DNA of 6,015 bases from Bacteroidota bacterium (GCA_009908885.1 JAAAOL010000355.1:1-6015); one strand, 5' to 3'; positions 1-5,900 are shown, numbered from the stretch's first letter. Notes: generated by a model from the letters alone, not told the origin. A program made the numbers and translations.

Positions 1-1734
1 GTCACGACGGCGACGGACGTCTACGCCCTCGGCGTGCTGCTCTACGAACTGCTCGCCGGACGGCGGCCCTACCAGTTCGAGCGGCGCACGCCCGGCGAGA
101 TCGAACGCGTCATTTGCGAGACGACCCCACCGCGCCCCAGCACGGCCTTGCAACGGCGTATCGCGGCGGCCCCGTCGATCGTGCGTCCGAAAAAGCTACG
201 TGGCGACCTCGACACGATCGTGATGAAGGCGCTGCGCAAGGAGCCGGAGCGGCGGTATAGCTCGGCGGCCCAGCTACTGGACGAAGTTCAGCGTTACCGG
301 GCCGGCCTCCCGGTTCAGGCCCGTCCGGACACCGTCGGGTATCGGCTGAACAAGTTCGTGCGGCGGCATCGCCTCGGGGTAATCACGACGACGGTGTTTG
401 CGGTCTTCGTCATCGGGTTCGGGGTGCTCTATACCCTCCGGGTGCAGGCCGAACGCGATCGCGCTCGGGCCGAGGCCGCCACGGCTGATGCCGTCACCAC
501 CTTCATGGCCGATATCTTCGAGGAGGCCAGCCCGATTCAGAATCGCGGTGACACCCTCAGCGTGTATCAGGTGCTTGAGCAGGGGACTGAGCGCATCGAT
601 GATCTGGAGGATCAACCCGAGGTGCAGGCTCAACTCCTCGACGTGATCTCCGAGGTGCATCAGGATCTGGGACTCTTCGATGAGGCCTTTGCCCTCGCTC
701 GTCGTGCGCAGGAACACTACCGCGCGCTGCATGGCCCCTATCACCCCGCGGTCGCGCAGAGCCTGTACCGGATGGGGGCGGTTCGCCGGGATCAGGGCCG
801 GTATGCGGACAGCGAGGCCTTGCTCCGTGAGGCGCTGAATGTCTATACACGCGTTGCGGACAAAGAAGACGAACGGACGGCAGGCTATGCGAGCACGCTC
901 GGCTGGGTACTCTACCGGCAAGGACAGTACGGGGAGGCCGACTCGCTCTTCCGGCGGGCGCTGACGGTGCGGCGGCAGGTCCTGGGCGACGATCACCGAG
1001 ACGTCGCCATCAGCGTCAATGATCTGGCCTCACTGGCGCTCTCCAGCGGCGAGTTTGTGGCCGCAGAATCCCTGTATCAGGATGCCCTCGGTCGCTTCCG
1101 CCGCCTGCTGGGCGATGATCACTCCTTCGTGGCCATTCTGACGAACAATCTGGCGATGGCGCTCAACAACCAGGGCAAGCTCGCCGAGGCTGAATCGCTG
1201 TACGCTGAAGCGCTTCAACTCCGCCGGGCGATTTACGGCGAAAAGCACCCGTACGTGGCCAGCAGCCTGACGGGGCTCGGTAGTGTCCGGTTGAAGCGTG
1301 GCAACGTGCCGGCGGCTATCGCCGCGCTCGAACAGGCGGCATCCATGCGTCGTGAGCTGTTAGGAGCAGAGCATCCGCTACTCGGACAAACCCTGAATGT
1401 GCTCGCCCGCGCCCACGAACGGCAGAACCATCTCACGGAGGCTGTTGCCCTGCGGCGCGAAGTGCTTGCCATCTACCGCGCGGCGCTGGGTGACGAGGAT
1501 CGCGGCACCCTCAGCGCACAGACCGCACTGGCAGAGGCGCTCGTGAAGACGGACGCCTACGCGGAGGCCGAGCGATTGCTGCGTGATGCGCTGAACCACG
1601 CAGAGCAGAATCCCCGGTTTGAGGAGGAATCGATGCGCGAGATCCGAGGACAGCTCGCCCGCCTTTACGGAGCGTGGGGCAAACCTGCCCTCGCCGCGCG
1701 GTACGCCTCCCGTCCAGCAGACACCCGTCAGTAG
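1..1734 (+). CDS. Serine/threonine protein kinase with TPR sensor domain, 5'-truncated by window
   Basis: The reading frame is already open at base 1, so only the last 577 residues are seen. Residues 6-24 (DVYALGVLLYELLAGRRPY) are kinase subdomain IX, whose invariant Asp opens the motif. Residues 68-90 (GDLDTIVMKALRKEPERRYS) are subdomains X-XI with the conserved Arg. The ATP-binding and catalytic loops lie upstream and cannot be checked. A basic stretch (RRHR) leads into one transmembrane helix at about residues 125-147. From about residue 209 to 571 there are roughly nine TPR units of the kinesin-light-chain type (TPR_10/TPR_12), exactly 42 residues apart, with linkers such as LGDDH and YGEKHP. 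By topology the kinase is cytoplasmic and the TPR part is outside the inner membrane, presumably a protein-binding sensor. In related phyla such kinases often follow an ECF sigma factor gene, which would be off the left edge. The frame shows no break, and it ends in TAG followed by a long gene-free stretch. Confidence 0.95.
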   Translation, partial: VTTATDVYALGVLLYELLAGRRPYQFERRTPGEIERVICETTPPRPSTALQRRIAAAPSIVRPKKLRGDLDTIVMKALRKEPERRYSSAAQLLDEVQRYRAGLPVQARPDTVGYRLNKFVRRHRLGVITTTVFAVFVIGFGVLYTLRVQAERDRARAEAATADAVTTFMADIFEEASPIQNRGDTLSVYQVLEQGTERIDDLEDQPEVQAQLLDVISEVHQDLGLFDEAFALARRAQEHYRALHGPYHPAVAQSLYRMGAVRRDQGRYADSEALLREALNVYTRVADKEDERTAGYASTLGWVLYRQGQYGEADSLFRRALTVRRQVLGDDHRDVAISVNDLASLALSSGEFVAAESLYQDALGRFRRLLGDDHSFVAILTNNLAMALNNQGKLAEAESLYAEALQLRRAIYGEKHPYVASSLTGLGSVRLKRGNVPAAIAALEQAASMRRELLGAEHPLLGQTLNVLARAHERQNHLTEAVALRREVLAIYRAALGDEDRGTLSAQTALAEALVKTDAYAEAERLLRDALNHAEQNPRFEEESMREIRGQLARLYGAWGKPALAARYASRPADTRQ

Positions 1735-1836
1735 CCCCTCTACAGGGCGTCGTTGGCGCGCAATCCACCGCGGCCTCCGCCATCGCCCAGCACTGAATCC
1801 TCGCCGCCCGAAATTTTTTGCGAGGCGATGACCCTT

Positions 1837-1864
1837 TTTACCGCCGTTTCGCGAATAGTATAGT
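1837..1864 (+). promoter_or_regulatory. Candidate sigma70-like promoter of a small RNA unit
   Basis: TTTACC (1837-1842) and TATAGT (1859-1864) match the -35 and -10 consensus at 4/6 and 5/6, with a 16-base spacer. An AT-rich run (1811-1819) lies about where an UP element would. Transcription would start near 1870, just before a stem and about 60 bases ahead of the terminator. In Bacteroidota-like hosts the principal sigma factor prefers a different -10 (TAnnTTTG), so the boxes may mean less than they seem. Confidence 0.4.
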
Positions 1865-1868
1865 AGAG

Positions 1869-1966
1869 GGTCAGGCGTCATATCTTTCGCCACGCATCTC
1901 GTCGCGACGAGCTTGACCATCTTGCAGAAAGGCCCGGCACCTGGTGGGGGTGCTGGGCCTTTCGTC
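1869..1966 (+). ncRNA. Candidate small structured RNA (about 98 nt)
   Basis: The interval lies between a promoter-like element and a strong intrinsic terminator and contains no credible ORF. GGTCAGGC (1869-1876) pairs with GCTTGACC (1911-1918) through one G-U pair. A perfect 14-base palindrome, CTCGTCGCGACGAG (1898-1911), can form a 5-bp hairpin stacked on that stem. A short single-stranded linker then leads to the terminator hairpin. The arrangement is typical of a free-standing bacterial sRNA, but I do not recognise a known family (not tRNA, 6S or tmRNA). It could instead be only the tail of the kinase transcript. Confidence 0.35.
1928..1962 (+). terminator. Strong rho-independent terminator hairpin
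   Basis: The arm AAAGGCCCGGCACC (1928-1941) pairs with GGTGCTGGGCCTTT (1949-1962): 14 bp with a single G-U pair and a 7-base loop. The 3' arm ends in TTT followed by CG and then T-containing sequence, the same CCTTTCGT ending seen in well-known terminators. It would end either the kinase transcript, 194 bases downstream of its stop codon, or the candidate small RNA. Because the left arm starts with AAA, it may also work on the minus strand. Confidence 0.8.
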
Positions 1967-2062
1967 ATTGCGGCCTGTTTTCCAGGTGCCGGGCGTCACA
2001 GGGGCAGCAGCGATCAGCGCTCCCGGGCCTTTGAGGGAGGCCGAGAGAAGGGGGAGGGGCTA

Positions 2063-2122
2063 TCTAAACTGGTTCTAAATGAGGGGGTGCGGAGGATCTT
2101 CGCAGGGGGGGCAACCTACAAT
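2063..2122 (+). promoter_or_regulatory. Possible promoter and activator site for the HiPIP gene
   Basis: TACAAT (2117-2122) matches the -10 consensus at 5/6, but no good -35 lies 16-18 bases upstream. Two identical TCTAAA boxes (2063-2068 and 2074-2079) start 11 bases apart, one helical turn, centred about 58 bases before the predicted start near 2129. A -10 without a -35, together with a phased site at that distance, would suit an activator-dependent promoter. The leader to the HiPIP start codon would be about 150 bases. This rests on pattern only. Confidence 0.25.
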
Positions 2123-2280
2123 ATTTCGCGGCATGACGCCGCCGTGCGCGCACCCATTCGCGCACCGTTCGACGGGCCATCCAAGGCGCTCGATACCGCT
2201 CGACCCGATGCACCGTACGGGCGCGGCCCGACCGTCCTCACCCTGCTTGGATCCTCAACCACCAGACTACCCAGACGACT

Positions 2281-2721
2281 ATGCACGACGTGAATCATCC
2301 CACGGATGACAGCGAACAACGTCCCGATACATCCACGCAGTCCCGCCGCGCCTTTCTGGGGCGCTTCGCCGCACTCGGGGCGGCGGGGCTCGGTCTCTCC
2401 AGCGCAGTGGCGGCCTGCGGCGGCGGGGAGGACGGCGGCCAGCAAGCCCCTGCGGCCACGGAGTCGGCCCCGGCGGGCGATGGCGACCAGGTGGTCGCTG
2501 CGGATTGCGAGGGCTTCGACGCACTGACGGACCAAGACCTCCAGATGCGCGAGACGCTCCAATACGCGGACGAATCCCCGAATCCGGAACAGCTCTGCAA
2601 CAACTGTCGCTTCTACAACGAGCCTGCGGACGGCGAGGTGTGTGGCGGCTGCCAGCTCTTCAAAGGGCCGGTCGCCCCGGAGGGCTGGTGCAGTTCGTGG
2701 GCAGCCATGGAGGCGGCCTAG
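2281..2721 (+). CDS. High-potential iron-sulfur protein (HiPIP), Tat-exported, probable lipoprotein
   Basis: A 146-residue one-electron carrier with a [4Fe-4S] cluster cycling between 2+ and 3+. The cluster signature is complete: Cys106 and Cys109 (CNNC), Cys124 (CQLF) and Cys137 (GWCSSW), with the family's closing Gly-Trp-Cys and aromatic pattern. The N-terminus is a twin-arginine signal (S21-R-R-A-F-L26), as expected for a protein folded round its cluster before export. A hydrophobic stretch and a lipobox (V43-A-A-C46) follow, so the mature protein is probably lipid-anchored on the periplasmic side. A flexible Ala/Gly/Pro linker (about 47-72) joins the anchor to the roughly 70-residue domain. 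Cys76 and Cys121 are not cluster ligands. ATG 2281 is the first start in frame and has no clear ribosome binding site. The gene ends in a terminator and so looks monocistronic. In Rhodothermus marinus a HiPIP carries electrons from alternative complex III to a caa3 oxidase; a similar role is likely here. Confidence 0.95.
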   Translation: MHDVNHPTDDSEQRPDTSTQSRRAFLGRFAALGAAGLGLSSAVAACGGGEDGGQQAPAATESAPAGDGDQVVAADCEGFDALTDQDLQMRETLQYADESPNPEQLCNNCRFYNEPADGEVCGGCQLFKGPVAPEGWCSSWAAMEAA

Positions 2722-2750
2722 TCCGCACCGCATCGTCCATTCTACCTGCG

Positions 2751-2786
2751 AAGAAGGGTCGGAGGGGGTTCCTTCCGGCCCTTCTT
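2751..2786 (+). terminator. Rho-independent terminator after the HiPIP gene
   Basis: The arm from 2751 to 2766 pairs with 2771-2786: 16 bp with two G-U pairs (2759/2778 and 2764/2773), closed by a 4-base loop GGTT. The outer pairs are AAGAAGGG with CCCTTCTT, so the U-rich 3' side forms part of the stem and is followed by ATAT. It starts 30 bases after the HiPIP stop codon. It should largely separate HiPIP transcription from the cytochrome gene downstream. Confidence 0.75.
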
Positions 2787-2853
2787 ATATGCCTGCATTC
2801 TGCGGCGCACCCTTTTCGCTGCGTGTGGCGTATCGCCGTCGTGCGACACCAAC

Positions 2854-2866
2854 GGAGGCACGGATG
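2854..2866 (+). promoter_or_regulatory. Shine-Dalgarno plus in-frame ATG upstream of the cytochrome start
   Basis: GGAGG (2854-2858) lies 5 bases before an ATG (2864-2866) that is in frame with the cytochrome. It is the best ribosome binding site in the window. Starting here would add 30 residues ahead of the signal peptide. The sequence leaves this start undecided against ATG 2954. Confidence 0.4.
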
Positions 2867-2953
2867 GGGCCCGGTCCCGGTGACGTGACCTCGTGCCAGG
2901 CATCCGCGAGGCGTCGCGTCGACCCCTCTTACCCTCACCAGCTCGATGCGATC

Positions 2954-3502
2954 ATGCGACGGCACCTGTTACGCAACACCACGCTCGCCCTCTTTCTGAC
3001 GCCCCTTCTGGTTCTGGCATGGATGGGACGCACCGCGGATGCGCCGGGAGACGATGAGGCCCCTGTTGCGCGCGCGGCGCTTCCGGAGGGCGCGAACGCG
3101 CTCAGCAGCGACTCCCTGGCCGCGAGCCGGGAGCGCCACGTGACGGCTTTTCTGGAACGCCTCGGCGAGCAGCAGAACGCACCCGCCGGAGAGGTGTTCG
3201 ACAGCCTCGAATATTTTCAGCAGGTGCCTGCCGGACGCCTGCTCCGCATCATGAACATGGGCTTCGGGCGCTCGCTGGGCGTGGGCTGTGAGCACTGCCA
3301 CGACACCGACCAGTGGTCGAGCAACGCGAAGCGACCGAAGCGGGTAGCGCGGGAGATGATCGCCATGGTGCGCGTCATCAACGACAGCCTGCTGGCGCGC
3401 ATCCCCGCGCTGGAGAGCGAACGGCCCGTCGTCAACTGCACGACCTGCCACCGGGGCGACGTCAAGCCTGCGCTCGATCTCGGCGCAGAGCAGGATGGAT
3501 GA
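2954..3502 (+). CDS. Diheme c-type cytochrome, photosynthetic reaction centre cytochrome family (CytoC_RC)
   Basis: A 182-residue exported electron carrier. ATG 2954 gives a classic Sec signal peptide: MRRHLLR, a hydrophobic core, and probable cleavage after TADA (residue 30). Two heme c attachment motifs are present, CEHCH (112-116) and CTTCH (162-166). The segment between and before them (MNMGFGRSLGV ahead of heme 1; KRVAREMIAMVRVIN ahead of heme 2) follows the CytoC_RC pattern (PF02276). In that pattern a Met on the preceding helix is the sixth iron ligand; Met100 or Met102 and Met138 are candidates. Reaction-centre subunits carry four hemes. Two-heme versions like this are common in non-photosynthetic Acidobacteriota and Bacteroidota, and their role is little known. 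No photosynthesis gene is in view. A longer start at 2864 is possible. The gene lies 232 bases after HiPIP, in the same direction but beyond a terminator, and converges with the minus-strand unit (66-base gap). Confidence 0.92.
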   Translation: MRRHLLRNTTLALFLTPLLVLAWMGRTADAPGDDEAPVARAALPEGANALSSDSLAASRERHVTAFLERLGEQQNAPAGEVFDSLEYFQQVPAGRLLRIMNMGFGRSLGVGCEHCHDTDQWSSNAKRPKRVAREMIAMVRVINDSLLARIPALESERPVVNCTTCHRGDVKPALDLGAEQDG

Positions 3503-3568
3503 GAAGCAGCGGCATTCCGTCGCACGAGAAATCCCTCGGGACGCGGCTACAGGGTTCGATAGAGACCC

Positions 3569-4078
3569 TTAGCGCAGCCGTCCCAGGCGCAGGTACACGC
3601 CGATACCGCCGAACGGGTGCTCTGTGTTGACGTCGGCGAACGCATGGATACCGACGGCCGCGAACGCGGTGAGTACCCAGCCGACGTGGCCTTCCAGGGG
3701 AAAGCCGATGACGGGACCGAAGGACGTTCCGTCGCCGTCCCCGAGGAGGCGGCTGTAACTGCGCCCGCCCGTGACGGCCACGCCCGTGCCGCCCCGGAGC
3801 TGAAAGCGACCGTACGTCACCGTCCGGCCGTAGAGCAGGCCGACGTCCCACGTCTCGCCACCGGGCGTCCGGGCCGTCGTCGTCCCGCGGAGTGTGAGCA
3901 CGTGCCGGTCAAACGTCACGCCGACGGCGGCACGGGCGCCGAGGCCCAGCGTCGTCAGCGCCGGGCTGCCTTCTGCCCAGACACGCGACGACGGGCGTTG
4001 GGCGTGCAGGGCAGGCGGCGCCGCAGCGAGCACGACGACGAGCCAGAGCGTGGGAACGAGAAGGCGGGTGGAAGGCAC
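3569..4078 (-). CDS. Small exported protein, probable outer-membrane beta-barrel, function unknown
   Basis: A 169-residue protein starting at GTG 4078, chosen because it gives a compact signal peptide: MPSTR, a hydrophobic core (LLVPTLWLVVVLAAAPP) and cleavage after ALHA. An ATG at 4183 in the same frame would overlap the upstream gene by 89 bases and place 35 low-complexity Ser/Pro/Arg residues ahead of the signal, so I reject it. The mature part is about 143 residues, rich in Gly and in alternating hydrophobic residues (YGRTVTYGRFQLRGGTGVAV), with a C-terminal stretch GGIGVYLRLGRLR. This suggests a small 6- to 8-strand barrel like the short hypothetical outer-membrane proteins of Bacteroidota. 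There are no catalytic motifs and no cysteine. It follows the larger outer-membrane gene by 16 bases and is almost surely cotranscribed with it. Confidence 0.75.
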   Translation of the reverse strand: MPSTRLLVPTLWLVVVLAAAPPALHAQRPSSRVWAEGSPALTTLGLGARAAVGVTFDRHVLTLRGTTTARTPGGETWDVGLLYGRTVTYGRFQLRGGTGVAVTGGRSYSRLLGDGDGTSFGPVIGFPLEGHVGWVLTAFAAVGIHAFADVNTEHPFGGIGVYLRLGRLR

Positions 4079-4094
4079 GGGACGGCGATGCAGG

Positions 4095-5417
4095 CTAAAA
4101 GCGCGTGTTGACGACGCTGGCGTACTGGGAGCCGAACGTGTAGGAGAGGCCGATCGAACCAGAAAACTGGAAGTCGGTCGCAAGTTCGCGCTGTTCGAGG
4201 AGGATGTCCTCGACCGACGTGTCGCCGCGTGGTAGCGAGAGCTGGTCCTGGATCATCTCGAAGTCGGCCTCGAAGTCGATCGAGAGGCCCTCGATGAGGC
4301 GCACCGAGACGTTGCCGTAGAACACGGCGCGGCGCCGCGCGAAGTCGTGGAAGTAGTGTGAGCCGCTGAGGCCGGTGAAGATGCGGCCCCACGGTTGGCG
4401 AATGCGGGCGGAGGCTTCCACCTGCTGGTTGAAGAGCACCTCCTCGGTTTTACCGAAGATCGTCTCTTCGTAGTAGACCGCGCGCGAGAGGCCGATGCGG
4501 TAACGAAACGTGATCGCCACCCGGGTAGCGACCTCGTACGGCAGTAGACTGTACTCGACGCCGGGCTGAACGCGGACCCGGTGTTTGACATTGCGGTCGT
4601 TGCGGGTCAGGTAGTCCCCGAAGTAACCGAGCGACCAGTGCGCATTCACGCTGCGGATGGCGAACGTGTTCACGCCGTGCCGGTGGATACGGCTCGTAAT
4701 CGTCTCGGCGTCCTCCTGGTCGATTTCGACGTAGTCGAAGTTGAAGTAGGGCCGGATCCGCGTCTTCCACGTGTCGGTGACCCGGTCGGCATAGAATCCC
4801 CACCGCGAGTCAAACTCCCACCGGTTCGACTCGATGCCCGTCTCAAGGTCGCCTGCGTAGATATTGAAGACCCAGTGGTTCCAGGGGTCGTCCACCTCTC
4901 GGCGCGTATCGGCGCCCTCTGGCGTCGCGTAAGACACTGCCAGCGTGGTGGCATCCACCGTCTGCACGACGTAGGGCGCCAGCCCGACGGCGAGCACCTG
5001 GTTCAGCCCCTCGCGCTCCTCATCCCAGGTGGCATTGCGATCGACCCCGTACGTAAACGAGTAGTCGAGGTCGCTGAAGGACCGCCGGCCGATGAAGGAG
5101 AGCTCGTACTCGCGTCCGCCGCCGCCGGTCCGTTCATCGGTGATGAAGACGTGGACGTCGGCACGGGCCGGATCGCGCACGTAGTTGACCAGCGTCACCT
5201 CGCGGCGAACGTGGTTGTAGTCGCACCGCTGGCAGTCGATGTAGACCAGCGGCGCGTCGCGGAGCGTCGTGTCGGCGACGGCGGAGCTGTCGGAGGGAAT
5301 GTCCTGTGCGGCCCCTGGCAGGGCACGACACAGCAGGAGAAGCCACGTCGCGGTCACGGCAAGGGGCGTCCAACGACGGCTACTGCGCTGCTCATGTACA
5401 GCTGCTCGGTACAACAC
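4095..5417 (-). CDS. Outer-membrane beta-barrel protein with N-terminal periplasmic domain, function unknown
   Basis: A 440-residue protein. Residues 1-38 form a signal peptide (RSSRRW, then a Leu-rich core, cleavage near GAA-Q38). Residues 57-150 form a soluble domain with the recognisable pattern VYIDC..CDYNHVRREVTLVNYVRD, then ADVHVFIT and TGGGGREYELSFIG, ending at GLAPYV. I know this pattern from uncharacterised Bacteroidota and Rhodothermota proteins. Cys62 and Cys65 form a CxxC. From about 180 to the end, alternating aromatic and polar strands (WEFDSRWGFYADR, FRYRIGLSRAVYY) and a C-terminal Phe preceded by a strand indicate a beta-barrel recognised by the BAM machinery. The start is odd. 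An in-frame TGA lies at 5423-5421, leaving only GTG 5417 or TTG 5414 as full-length starts, and the purine-rich GAAAGG is too close to serve either well. It is the first gene of a two-gene unit. The role is unknown; transport or envelope function is only a guess. Confidence 0.85.
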   Translation of the reverse strand: MLYRAAVHEQRSSRRWTPLAVTATWLLLLCRALPGAAQDIPSDSSAVADTTLRDAPLVYIDCQRCDYNHVRREVTLVNYVRDPARADVHVFITDERTGGGGREYELSFIGRRSFSDLDYSFTYGVDRNATWDEEREGLNQVLAVGLAPYVVQTVDATTLAVSYATPEGADTRREVDDPWNHWVFNIYAGDLETGIESNRWEFDSRWGFYADRVTDTWKTRIRPYFNFDYVEIDQEDAETITSRIHRHGVNTFAIRSVNAHWSLGYFGDYLTRNDRNVKHRVRVQPGVEYSLLPYEVATRVAITFRYRIGLSRAVYYEETIFGKTEEVLFNQQVEASARIRQPWGRIFTGLSGSHYFHDFARRRAVFYGNVSVRLIEGLSIDFEADFEMIQDQLSLPRGDTSVEDILLEQRELATDFQFSGSIGLSYTFGSQYASVVNTRF

Positions 5418-5517
5418 CTTTCAAGTCCTGTGCTCGTCTGCGTTCGCTAACGCATGGATAGGGACCTCGCGTGCCGGAAACAAGCCCCAGTTGCATTCGC
5501 AACAAAATTTCGCGTGT

Positions 5518-5724
5518 ATGGTCATGCTTGCTCATGCGCTTCGAGACCTGGACCACGAGCAAAAGCCGGAGAAGGTGCTGGAGCCCGACCTCTGCATCCT
5601 GGACCCGGACCTCATGCTCATCGGGCGGCAGGTGCAGACCGAGTACGGCCAAAATATCGATCTGCTGGCACTCGACGTGCGGGAAACCCTCGGGACGGGA
5701 GGAGGACTGGGCCGAATGGCTTAG
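5518..5724 (+). pseudogene. Truncated PD-(D/E)XK nuclease remnant (DUF91/NucS-like N-terminal part)
   Basis: ATG 5518 opens a 68-residue frame. Residues 18-53 (EKVLEPDLCILDPDLMLIGR, then QVQTEYGQNIDLLALD) match the characteristic start of the DUF91/NucS-like PD-(D/E)XK family, in which ILDPDL.LIGRQV is followed by G..IDLLALD and then a strand ending in ELK. Asp48 would be the first catalytic acid. The frame then drifts into VRETLGTGGGLGRMA and stops at TAG, so the E-x-K half of the active site and the rest of the fold are missing. No other frame restores them within the following 100 bases, which indicates deletion rather than a single frameshift. It is therefore probably inactive. It could be a degraded mobile or defence-linked nuclease, but nothing nearby confirms that. 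The family call rests on pattern recognition of about 35 residues. Confidence 0.55.
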
Positions 5725-5814
5725 GCCCTACTGAGTGGCCTGAAGATAAGCGGTATGGCGATCATGCAGATTTCCGACGACGACCTCACGACCCGCCATC
5801 TGCAAGATCCTAGA

Positions 5815-5847
5815 CTCGGCTTCGGATGGTCCAGATGAAGAGCCGAG
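5815..5847. repeat. Inverted repeat CTCGGCT/AGCCGAG
   Basis: CTCGGCT (5815-5821) and AGCCGAG (5841-5847) are perfect 7-base complements round a 19-base loop. The hairpin lies after the nuclease remnant and might once have been its terminator, but no T-tract follows. Confidence 0.4.
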
Positions 5848-5877
5848 GGGCGCCACGCTACGCCTCCGTAGAATAGC

Positions 5878-5889
5878 CCGCGGCCGCGG
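5878..5889. repeat. 12-base perfect palindrome CCGCGGCCGCGG
   Basis: The sequence equals its own reverse complement and consists only of G and C. The flanks CTCCG (5864-5868) and CGGAG (5887-5891) are also complementary, so a larger hairpin using part of the palindrome is an alternative. The role is unknown. Confidence 0.5.
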
Positions 5890-5900
5890 AGCGACTTATA

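Larger units (their letters stand above)
1735..2280. other. Intergenic region, 546 bases, no protein gene supported
   Basis: This gap separates the kinase gene from the HiPIP gene. It holds promoter-like boxes with an AT-rich stretch just upstream (1811-1864), a short stem and palindrome (1869-1918), an intrinsic terminator (1928-1962), a second copy of the terminator arm (1982-1994), a G-rich stretch with several runs of three to seven G (2035-2111), a pair of TCTAAA boxes (2063-2079) and a TACAAT hexamer (2117-2122). From about 2130 to 2280 I see only a C-rich leader with no clear structure. Short open frames here (for example from 2079 and 1913) have no recognisable product and run into, or across, better features. 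Confidence 0.7.

Noticed and set aside
1378..1968. 196-residue minus-strand frame over the kinase end and the intergenic terminator
   Set aside because: It runs across the strong terminator hairpin and is antisense to clear TPR coding sequence; it has no recognisable motif.
2035..2111. Runs of G (three to seven) as a G-quadruplex
   Set aside because: Loops between runs are long and uneven (up to about 23 bases), so a stable quadruplex is not convincing from sequence alone.
2116..2733. 205-residue minus-strand frame over the HiPIP gene
   Set aside because: It is antisense to a complete HiPIP signature, with Arg/Ala-rich composition and no domain.
3551..3569. AGGGT/ACCCT hairpin between the converging genes as a terminator
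   Set aside because: It has only 5 bp, overlaps the stop codon of the minus-strand gene and lacks a T-tract.
3617..4111. 164-residue plus-strand frame opposite the small exported protein
   Set aside because: It is extremely Arg-rich and has no motif, while the minus strand gives a convincing signal peptide and strands.
4079..4183. ATG 4183 as start of the small exported protein
   Set aside because: It would overlap the upstream gene by 89 bases and add 35 low-complexity residues ahead of a signal peptide that is complete when started at GTG 4078.
5310..5330. Cysteine 30 of the large outer-membrane protein as a lipobox
   Set aside because: The residue before it is Leu, not Gly/Ala/Ser, and a better Sec cleavage site follows at residue 37.
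4581..5450. 289-residue plus-strand open frame antisense to the outer-membrane gene
   Set aside because: The product is a Val/Arg/Asp-rich string with no domain or signal. The opposite strand encodes a coherent signal peptide and barrel, and such antisense frames are expected at high GC.
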